A stretch of 64,000 nt of DNA, from positions 2,480,001 to 2,544,000 of the forward strand of contig NC_079887.1 in assembly GCF_029227915.1 (NCBI RefSeq). The letters run 5' to 3'. Below the pieces are notes generated by a model. The model saw only the letters and a program-made list of their open reading frames with translations. It did not search any database and had not been told where the DNA came from. Numbering within the stretch: the first letter of the stretch is position 1; every line of letters starts with the position of its first letter. Shown here one piece after another: positions 16,527 through 24,419 of this stretch. Position numbers and translations under genes: made by a program. The DNA comes from Hydractinia symbiolongicarpus (taxonomy: Eukaryota > Cnidaria > Hydrozoa > Anthoathecata > Hydractiniidae).

Positions 16527-16767
16527 GGGGTCGGATTGTTAGGGCATTTTTTGTTACTCGGACGGGTAACAAATGTGATTCACGACCCTCGAGGTGCCGA
16601 TGGGTGGGTACCCATGGTGTATCGATGTATGTATCACAAAGCGTGTTTTACTACAATTTAGCATGGTGGTTGCCCCACAAACTAGGACACTCACGACCCT
16701 CCAACACGGTTTACGATTTTTAGAAAAAATGGCTTAAAGATTACAAAATCGTATATCATAGCCAAAC
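16527..16767 (+). repeat. Duplicated intergenic cassette, copy 2
   Basis: The second copy of the arrangement at 15737-16001: T-tract and hairpin, gaggtgccga plus tgggtgggtacccatggt (16599-16618), tccaacacggtttacga, then the 37-bp element. It links the SAP-RING gene to the polymerase gene and shows that the intergenic unit and the SAP-coding start were duplicated together. Confidence 0.7.
16553..16570. terminator. 3' hairpin after the SAP-RING gene
   Basis: gttactc / gggtaac with one G-T wobble and loop ggac, preceded by a T-run (gcattttttg). It is the diverged duplicate of 15751-15768. Confidence 0.5.
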
Positions 16768-16804
16768 ATCTTAAAAATTACAAAATCGTATATCACAACC
16801 AAGC
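16731..16804 (+). promoter_or_regulatory. Tandem pair of the 37-bp start-proximal element
   Basis: Copies 2 (16731-16767) and 3 (16768-16804) are exactly adjacent. Copy 3 ends at the polymerase ATG. Copy 2 is followed by atc where copy 1 has the start codon atg, as expected if a promoter-plus-start unit was duplicated and the inner start was lost. Confidence 0.65.
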
Positions 16805-18853
16805 ATGACTTCGAGAAATACAGTTGTTGAATTAAGAGCTCTCGCTAGAGAACGCGGCCTACGTGGCTACTCGAGGCTCAGAAAGGCCGATCTGATCGAA
16901 TTATTGACACCCACTACTGTGTCAGCACCCATACCCATGCCGAGACCCACTAGACCCGTACCGGTGCCAAGGCCCACCAGACCCGTACCAGTGCCGAGAC
17001 CCACTAGACCCGTACCGGTGCCAAGGCCCACCAGACCCGTACCGGTGCCAAGACCCACCAGACCCGTACCCGTGCCAAGACCCACCAGACCCGTACCAGC
17101 GCCGAGACCAGGCACTAGCCAACAAGACATGGATTTGAAAAGCAAGTTGATCGAATGGAGAGACTGGTTAATAAATCATGTACCTGGGGCTATTAAGGAG
17201 AAAGCGAGCAAAGCTTTCAAAACCATGAAGGATAAGATCATGGGTTTGTATAAAAAGGGCAGTGGAGAGAAAGAGGAAGAGGTGGAGGAGGAAGAGGTGG
17301 AGGAGGAAGAGGAGGAGGAGGAGAAAAACCCCTATACCCCCATTGAAGAAGCTTTTGTAGGTTCATACAAACGTTTCAAAATAAACTCGGATGGTGGGAA
17401 GAATGTCAGAGACTTTCTCGAAAAGGTCGAGCACGTCGTAAATAGGTTGATGAGTGACTTGCTCGGGCAGAAGAAGTCGCTGAAGACTCAGGCGACCTTG
17501 TGGGTGAAGTGGGTAAGGGAGGACACCAGCTCGACCGATGCCCCGTGTGTACATGTCGATAAAGCTTTCAATAGCTATATGGAGATACTGCACGCCCACG
17601 ATGACATTTCCGATGTTTTCGATCGGATGCGTAATAAGATAATCGAGCAGATTGAAAACCCCGCGCTGCCAGCTAGCGGATTTACAATTGATAAAATCTT
17701 GCATATGCATGTGGACTTTCATAAACTGAAATTAACCAGAGGTAGTTCTTACTTGCCGCTACCCAAGAATTTCAGTGGAAAGCGATCTGTGATTAACCCT
17801 CATAACGAGGATGATGATAAATGTTTCAGATGGGCTATTATCGCTGCTCTCAATCATGATAAGATCGATAATCACCCTGAACGAATCTCAATCCTTAAGA
17901 AGCATGATAAGTATAATTGGGATGGTCTAACTTTCCCAATGGCGCTAAACAAGATAGATTTGTTTGAGAGAAGGAACCCCGATGTCGCTGTGCATGTTTT
18001 GACAAAGGATGAGGGAGAAGGTATCTACATGTGTCGCAAGTCGAAGCATCTTGACCGTAAGGAGACGGTTGTTTTGTTTTTGCTGTGTGAGGGTGATAAG
18101 AAGCACTACATTGCTGTTAAGAACCTGAGCGGTGTACTGAGCAAGGTTAACTCGAAGGATGGACATAGAGAGCATTATTGCTTGAATTGTCTCTCTGGTT
18201 TTCCAAGCGAACAGAAAAGGGATGAGCACTTTGAGTATTGCAAGAATAACGATGCCGCTAAGATTCAACTCCCTAAGGAGGGTAGCACCCTAACCTTCAC
18301 CGATGGTAAGTTTCAGCTCAAAGCCCCATTCATCATGTATGCCGATTTCGAAGCTTTTACAAAAGAGTTGCCAGAAGATGAGAGAAAATGCGGATCATCC
18401 ACCGAGAAAGTTGGTAAACATGTTCCCACCGGATTCTGTTGTTATAGTAAATATGCTCATGGTGAAGTGCCGGACCCTCTGAATCTTTACCGCGGTGAGG
18501 ACTGTGTTCCGCGCTTTGTAGATCATGTAGTTTCTGAGGCGAAAAGGTTATATAACATGTTTCCTCAGAAAGCAATGGATCCACTGACGGAGGAGGAGCG
18601 TGACGGTTTCGATAGAGCCAGGGTGTGCCACATTTGCATGGAAGAATTTGATGACAAGGATGACATCAAGGTTAGGGATCACTGCCATTTCACCGGTAAG
18701 TTTCGCGGGGCTGCCCATCAGAAATGTAATCTGCGTTACAAGGTTCCTAATTATATTCCGATTGTCTTCCACAATCTGAGTGGCTACGATGCGCATTTAT
18801 TCATTAAGGAGCTTGCTAGGAAGTACGGAGAAGGGTGTAATCGCGGAGAATAA
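16805..18853 (+). CDS. POLB: Protein-primed DNA polymerase B, N-terminal and exonuclease part (frame-shifted from the rest)
   Basis: 682 codons before a premature stop at 18851-18853. Parts in order: a SAP-like domain (1-35) with GLRGYSRLRKADLIELL; six 9-aa PRPTRPVPV repeats (46-101); a ~40-aa helical module (112-151); a Glu run (~155-173); and a domain with a DDDKCFRWAI box (C340) and KKHYIAVKNL (H434). Then come a C2H2-like finger (C459, C462, H475, C479), Exo I (YADFEAF, D514/E516), a treble-clef zinc knot inserted in the exonuclease (C608, C611, C627, H628, C641), and Exo II (FHNLSGYDAH, D662). The exonuclease would proofread. The polymerase motifs continue in the next frame after a single-base shift at the GGG of 18833-18835. 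The promoter is the tandem 37-bp element. Confidence 0.92.
   Translation: MTSRNTVVELRALARERGLRGYSRLRKADLIELLTPTTVSAPIPMPRPTRPVPVPRPTRPVPVPRPTRPVPVPRPTRPVPVPRPTRPVPVPRPTRPVPAPRPGTSQQDMDLKSKLIEWRDWLINHVPGAIKEKASKAFKTMKDKIMGLYKKGSGEKEEEVEEEEVEEEEEEEEKNPYTPIEEAFVGSYKRFKINSDGGKNVRDFLEKVEHVVNRLMSDLLGQKKSLKTQATLWVKWVREDTSSTDAPCVHVDKAFNSYMEILHAHDDISDVFDRMRNKIIEQIENPALPASGFTIDKILHMHVDFHKLKLTRGSSYLPLPKNFSGKRSVINPHNEDDDKCFRWAIIAALNHDKIDNHPERISILKKHDKYNWDGLTFPMALNKIDLFERRNPDVAVHVLTKDEGEGIYMCRKSKHLDRKETVVLFLLCEGDKKHYIAVKNLSGVLSKVNSKDGHREHYCLNCLSGFPSEQKRDEHFEYCKNNDAAKIQLPKEGSTLTFTDGKFQLKAPFIMYADFEAFTKELPEDERKCGSSTEKVGKHVPTGFCCYSKYAHGEVPDPLNLYRGEDCVPRFVDHVVSEAKRLYNMFPQKAMDPLTEEERDGFDRARVCHICMEEFDDKDDIKVRDHCHFTGKFRGAAHQKCNLRYKVPNYIPIVFHNLSGYDAHLFIKELARKYGEGCNRGE
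16940..17110 (+). repeat. 27-bp coding minisatellite (PRPTRPVPV units)
   Basis: Six tandem 27-bp units keep the reading frame and encode a Pro/Arg/Val-rich linker between the SAP-like domain and the helical module of the polymerase. A weaker, similar Pro/Val stretch occurs in the SAP-RING protein (VPRPVPAPIRPVP), supporting common descent of the two 5' ends. Confidence 0.85.
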
Positions 18854-21026
18854 GGAGAAATATATCTCTTTCTCTACGGATGTTAAGGTTGGTGAATACA
18901 CTAACAAAAATGGGGAGACTAAGGACAGAAAGATACAACTGAGATTCATAGACTCATTTAGATTTATGTCAAGCGGCCTAAGCTCCCTGGCTGACAACCT
19001 ATCAGATGATCAATGCAAAAACCTTCGAAAATTCTTCAATGGTGACGAATTCAACATAATGAGAAGGAAGGGTGTATACCCATATGACTATGTTAACTCA
19101 TTCGATAGGTTTAATGAAACTGAGCTCCCGTCAAAGGATGATTTCTACAGCAAGCTGAACATGAATGGTATCAGCGATGCCGATTATGCGCATGCCCAGA
19201 AGGTGTGGAAGGACATGAAAGTTGAAAATATGGGCGTTTATCATGATATCTATCTCAAGACGGATGTTCTGCTTCTGAGTGATGTGTTTGAGACATTCAG
19301 AGAAACATGCTTGAAAAACTACGATCTAGACCCGGCTCACTTTTACACTGCTCCGGGATTAGCCCGTGTTAGGGCGTGTTTGAAAAAGACCAAGGTTAGT
19401 CTAGATTTATTGTCGGATATGGAGATGGTCATGTTCATTGAGAGTGGTATTAGGGGTGGATTGTGTCAGGCTGTCCACCGCTACGCCAAGGCCAACAATA
19501 AGTATATGGGGGACGAGTACAACACATCGGATGGGAATTGCATGGATTTATTTGAGCAGCAGGAAATGGCTAAAACCGTGCCTTTTGTAAAAAGAAAATT
19601 GATTGAATTGAGGTACTGGTTGATGAAACATGTACCTAGGGTCATCAAGGTGAAAACTAGTAAAGCTTACAGAACCGTGAAGGATAAGATCATGGGTTTT
19701 TATGAAAAGGTATGTTGGGGACCGTCTGTACCGAAAGAGGAAAAACAATATACCACCAAAGCCAACACATCTGAGAGTAAGGAGATGAATAGCTATCTCC
19801 AGTACCTAGATGCAAATAATTTGTACGGCTGGGCCATGATTCAGAAGATGCCGACCGGAGGGTTTGAGTGGGTTGATGACGTGGTTTCTGATTTTACACC
19901 CGAACTGATTTCACAATTAGCTGTGGAAAACGGTGAAAAGGGGTACATCCTTGAGGTTGATGTTAGCTATCCACGGGAGCTTCATGATTCTCATAACGAC
20001 CTTCCTTTCATGCCCGAGAGGAAGATCATTAATGGCGTCGAGAAGCTGACACCGTGTCTTTCAGACAAGAAGAAATATATCACTCATATCCGTGCGCTTG
20101 ATCAAGCGTTGAAGCATGGTCTTGTTCTTGAGAAGGTTCATAGGGTCTTGAGATTTGATCAGAGTGCGTGGTTGAAGTCGTACATAGATTTCAACACTGA
20201 TTTGCGTACCAAATCAACTAATGACTTCGAAAAGGACTTTTTCAAGCTGATGAATAATTCGGTCTTTGGGAAGACAATGGAGAATCAGCGAAGGCAGAAG
20301 GATATACGTTTGGCCACCAACCAAAAGAATTATGAGAAAATGGTGATGAAGCCCAACTTCAAGGGTAGCACGTGGTTCTCGGAAACACTGATGGGCATAG
20401 AGATGTCCAAGATCAAGATCAAACTAAACAAGCCAATCTACCTGGGGCTGGCAATTCTCGACTTGTCCAAGATGGTTATGTATGAGTTCCACTATGATTA
20501 CATGAGACCAAAATATGGTGTGGATGTAAAGCTTTGCTACATGGATACAGATTCATTCGTCTACCACATAAAAACCGACGACTTTTACAAAGATATCGCC
20601 GACGATGTAGCTTTGAGATTTGACACGTCAGGGTACGATAAGAAAGATGGTAGACCCCTACCATTAGGTTTGAATAAAAAGATCATTGGGCTGATGAAGG
20701 ACGAGTTAGGTGGTAAGGTAATGACCGAATTTATCGCTCTTAGGGCTAAGAATTATGCTTACAAACAGCTATGTGGTAGGGAGGATAAGAGGTGCAAGGG
20801 TGTCAAGAAATGTGTGGTGAGGAAGACAATAGGTTTCGATGACTATAGGAGATGCTTGTTGGAGGGTGAAAATGTTTACAGGGAACAGATGACCTTTCGA
20901 TCGATTAAGCATGATGTTCATACCATAAAAACAAACAAACTAGCGCTCAATGCAGATGATGATAAGCGCATAATTATGGAGGATGGCATTACCACACTGG
21001 CTAGAGGACATTATAGACACACATAA
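18834..21026 (+). CDS. POLB: Protein-primed DNA polymerase B, polymerase part (continues the gene at 16805)
   Basis: The same gene as 16805-18853, read one frame over. It carries Exo III (YHDIYLKTD, ~19239-19265), polymerase motif A (DANNLYGWA, 19809-19835), motif B (KLMNNSVFG, 20244-20270) and motif C (YMDTDS, 20538-20555). This full catalytic set is typical of Polinton protein-primed polymerases. Between Exo III and motif A (~19590-19711) lies a second copy of the ~40-aa module found near the N-terminus. The part has no start of its own; the open frame only begins upstream inside the exonuclease region. The stop at 21024-21026 is inside the right TIR. It is unclear whether the shift is a real mutation, an assembly error or recoding. 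No classical slippery sequence is seen. Confidence 0.93.
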   Translation, partial: GVIAENKEKYISFSTDVKVGEYTNKNGETKDRKIQLRFIDSFRFMSSGLSSLADNLSDDQCKNLRKFFNGDEFNIMRRKGVYPYDYVNSFDRFNETELPSKDDFYSKLNMNGISDADYAHAQKVWKDMKVENMGVYHDIYLKTDVLLLSDVFETFRETCLKNYDLDPAHFYTAPGLARVRACLKKTKVSLDLLSDMEMVMFIESGIRGGLCQAVHRYAKANNKYMGDEYNTSDGNCMDLFEQQEMAKTVPFVKRKLIELRYWLMKHVPRVIKVKTSKAYRTVKDKIMGFYEKVCWGPSVPKEEKQYTTKANTSESKEMNSYLQYLDANNLYGWAMIQKMPTGGFEWVDDVVSDFTPELISQLAVENGEKGYILEVDVSYPRELHDSHNDLPFMPERKIINGVEKLTPCLSDKKKYITHIRALDQALKHGLVLEKVHRVLRFDQSAWLKSYIDFNTDLRTKSTNDFEKDFFKLMNNSVFGKTMENQRRQKDIRLATNQKNYEKMVMKPNFKGSTWFSETLMGIEMSKIKIKLNKPIYLGLAILDLSKMVMYEFHYDYMRPKYGVDVKLCYMDTDSFVYHIKTDDFYKDIADDVALRFDTSGYDKKDGRPLPLGLNKKIIGLMKDELGGKVMTEFIALRAKNYAYKQLCGREDKRCKGVKKCVVRKTIGFDDYRRCLLEGENVYREQMTFRSIKHDVHTIKTNKLALNADDDKRIIMEDGITTLARGHYRHT

Positions 21027-21306
21027 CACATAACACATAACACTATAATTGGGAGACACGACAGATGAGGGTGGGTAGGGACCCGTGGGACGGGGAGGGG
21101 GCCAGGGGACACGGACGGGGTGGGGGGTTTTGGACAGATATCGTTGATTTAATGGATCATGATCCATAAATTGACGTAAAGTGGTAAAGTGCACATGGAT
21201 TTTATCGACTCTTCTATCGTTGATTTAACGGGGATGATCCGTAATTTAACGTGGGATAGGAAAGTGCTAACGGGGTCTGTCCTAACATTGGGGTTTTCCT
21301 ATCTCT
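21013..21306 (-). repeat. Right terminal inverted repeat
   Basis: Inverted partner of 4996-5278. From inside to outside it has tandem ataacac units, a G-rich tract (21069-21127), two related sub-repeats beginning tatcgttgatttaa, and the tip gttttcctatctct. The first sub-repeat contains a perfect 16-bp palindrome, atggatcatgatccat, at 21152-21167. The last four codons and the stop of the DNA polymerase gene lie inside this repeat. Confidence 0.93.
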
Positions 21307-21313
21307 GGCCGAG
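21307..21313. repeat. Target site duplication, right copy
   Basis: ggccgag follows directly after the right TIR end (…cctatctct) and matches 4991-4997. The satellite monomer then continues in phase with tccggg. Confidence 0.8.
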
Positions 21314-24300
21314 TCCGGGATTTATGGGAAATCGCGGATTTTTGTTTGCCGGCGATTAAACTTCTTTTATTCAGCGTCCCATCAAATATGAAAATATTTT
21401 TGAAAACTACAGGTCTCATGCGTTTAGTGGTAAAAAAATAATATAAAAAATCGTTCGGGAAATGAGTTTACTCCCTGGGTACTTTCTTTGTATACTTTTC
21501 ACTATACGGGCCAAGCCCGGGATTTACGGGAAATCGCGGGTTTTCGTTTGCCGGCGATTAAACTTCTTTTATTCAGCGTCTCATCAAAAATGAAAACATT
21601 TTTAAAAAAGGTCTCATGCGTTTTATTGGTGAAAAAATAATTTAAAAAATCGTTCGGGAAATGAGTTTACTTCCTGGGTACTTTCTTTGTATACTTTTGA
21701 CTATACGGGCCGAGTCCGGGATTTATGGGAAATCGCGGATTTTCGTTTGCCGGCGATTAAACTTCTTTCATTCAGCGTCCCATCAAATATGAAAATATTT
21801 TTGAAAACTACAAGTCTCATGCGTTTAGTGGTAAAAAAATAATATAAAAAATCGTTCGGGAAATGAGTTTACTCCCTGGGTACTTTCTTTGTATACTTTT
21901 GACTATACGGGCCAAGCCCGGGATTTACGGGAAATCGCGGGTTTTCGTTTGCCGGCGATTAAACTTCTTTTATTCAGCGTCTCATCAAAAATGAAAACAT
22001 TTTTAAAAAAGGTCTTATGCGTTTTAGTGGTGAAAAAATAATTTAAAAAATCGTTCTGGAAATGAGTTTACTCCCTGGGTACTTTCTTTGTATACTTTTG
22101 ACTATAAGGGCCGAGTCCGGGATTTAGGGAAATCGCAGGTTTTCGTTTGCCGGCGATTAAACTGCTTTTATTCAGCGTCTCATCAAAAATGAAAACATTT
22201 TTGAAAACTACAAGTCTCATGCGTTTTAGTGGTGAAAAAGTAATTTAAAAAATCGTTCCGGAAATGAGTTTACTCCCTGGGTACTTTCTTTGTATACTTT
22301 TGACTATAAGGGCCGAGTCCGGGATTTAGGGAAATCGCAGGTTTTCGTTTACCGGCGATTAAACTTCTTTTATTCAGCGTCTCATCAAAAATGAAAACAT
22401 TTTTAAAAACTACAAGTCTTATGCGTTTTAGTGGTGAAAAAATAATTTAAAAAATCGTTTTGGAAATGAGTTTACTCCCTGGGTACTTTCTTTGTATACT
22501 TTTGACTATACGGGCCGAGTCCGGGATTTACGGGAAATCGCAGGTTTTCGTTTGCCGGCGATTAAACTTCTTTTATTCAGCGTCTCATCAAAAATGAAAA
22601 CATTTTTAAAAAAGGTCTTATGCGTTTTAGTGGTGAAAAAATAATTTAAAAATTCGTTCTGGAAATGAGTTTACTCCCTGGGTACTTTCTTTGTATACTC
22701 TTCACTATAAGGGCCGAGTCCGGGATTTAGGGAAATCGCAGGTTTTCGTTTGCCGGCGATTAAACTGCTTTTATTCAGCGTCTCATCAAAAATGAAAACA
22801 TTTTTGAAAACTACAAGTCTCATGCGTTTTAGTGGTGAAAAAGTAATTTAAAAAACCGTTCCGGAAATGAGTTTACTTCCTGGGTACTTTCTTTGTATAC
22901 TTTTGACTATACGGGCCAAGCCCGGGATTTACGGGAAATCGCGGGTTTTCGTTTACCGGCGATTAAACTTCTTTTATTCAGCGTCTCATCAAAAATGAAA
23001 ACATTTTTAAAAACTACAAGTCTTATGCGTTTTAGTGGTGAAAAAATAATTTAAAAAATCGTTTTGGAAATGAGTTTACTCCCTGGGTACTTTCTTTGTA
23101 TACTTTTGACTATACGGGCCGAGTCCCGGATTTACGGGAAATCGCAGGTTTTCGTTTGCCGGCGATTAAACTTCTTTTATTCAGCGTCTCATCAAAAATG
23201 AAAACATTTTTAAAAACTACAAGTCTCATGCGTTTTAGTGGTGAAAAAGTAATTTAAAAAATCGTTCGGGAAATGAGTTTACTCCCTGGGTACTTTCTTT
23301 GTATACTTTTGACTATACGGGACAAGCCCGGGATTTACGGGAAATCGCGGGTTTTTGTTTGCCTGCGATTAAACATCTTTTATTCAGCGTCTCATCAAAA
23401 ATGAAAACATTTTTAAAAACTACAAGTCTTATGCGTTTTAGTGGTGAAAAAATAATTTAAAAAATCGTTCTGGAAATGAGTTTACTCCCTGGGTACTTTC
23501 TTTGTATACTTTTGACTATACGGGCCGAGTCCGGGATTTAGGGAAATCGCAGGTTTTCGTTTGCAGGCGATTAAACTGCTTTTATTCAGCGTCTCATCAA
23601 AAATGAAAACATTTTTGAAAACTACGAGTCTCATGCGTTTTAGTGGTGAAATAATAATTTAAAAAATCGTTTGGGAAATGAGTTTACTCCCTGGGTACTT
23701 TCTTTGTATACTTTTGACTATACGGGCCGAGTCAAGGATTTACGGGAAATCGCAGGTTTTTGTTTGCCGGCGATTAAACTTCTTTTATTCAGCGTCTCAT
23801 CAAAAATGAAAACATTTAAAAACTACAAGTCTCATGCGTTTTAGTGGTGAAAAAGTAATTTAAAAAATCGTTCGGGAAATGAGTTTACTCCCTGGGTACT
23901 TTCTTTGTATACTTTTAACTATACGGGCCAAGCCCGGGATTTACGGGAAATCGCGGGTTTTCGTTTGCCGGCGATTAAACTTCTTTTATTCAGCGTCTCA
24001 TCAAAAATGAAAACATTTTTGAAAACTACAAGTCTCATGCGTTTTAGTGGTGAAAAAATAATTTAAAAAATCGTTCGGGAAATGAGTTTACTCCCTGGGT
24101 ACTTTCTTTGTATACTTTTGACTATACGGGCCGAGTCTGGGATTTACGGGAAATCGCGGATTTTCGTTTGCCGGCGATTAAACTTCTTTTATTCAGCGTC
24201 CCATCAAATATGTAAATATTTTTGAAAACTACAAGTCTCATGCGTTTAGTGGTAAAAAAATAATATAAAAAATCGTTCGGGAAATGAGTTTACTCCCTGG

Positions 24301-24419
24301 GTACTTTCTTTGTATACTTTTGACTATACGGGCCAAGCCCGGGATTTACGGGAAATCGCGGGTTTTCGTTTGCCGGCGATTAAACTTCTTTTATTCAGCG
24401 TCTCATCAAAAATGAAAAC

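Larger units (their letters stand above)
4996..21306 (+). mobile_element. Polinton/Maverick virus-like DNA transposon, near complete
   Basis: The element is 16.3 kb, within the usual 15-20 kb for Polintons. It is bounded by inverted repeats beginning agagataggaaaac and flanked by a short duplication of satellite sequence. It carries the hallmark gene set: protein-primed family B DNA polymerase, retroviral-type DDE integrase, double jelly-roll major capsid protein and A32-like packaging ATPase. About a dozen smaller genes also lie on both strands with very tight spacing. The known adenain-like protease of the family was not recognised. All genes read open except one frameshift in the polymerase. 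The insertion interrupts a single satellite monomer between gggccgag and tccggg. Confidence 0.95.

Noticed and set aside
15733-16723. Open frames at 15733-15957 and 16523-16723 with similar proteins
   Set aside because: Their similarity comes from the duplicated intergenic cassette (hairpin plus ggtgggtaccc motif). They have no domain and overlap regulatory repeats.
16867-17145. Gly/Thr-rich minus-strand frames opposite the polymerase 5' end
   Set aside because: They are the antisense of the 27-bp Pro/Arg/Val repeat; low complexity keeps the frame open by chance.
18826-18853. Programmed ribosomal frameshift in the polymerase
   Set aside because: No heptameric slippery site or clear downstream pseudoknot was seen, and a +1 step at GGG-TGT is not a known recoding signal. 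A mutation or sequencing error is simpler.
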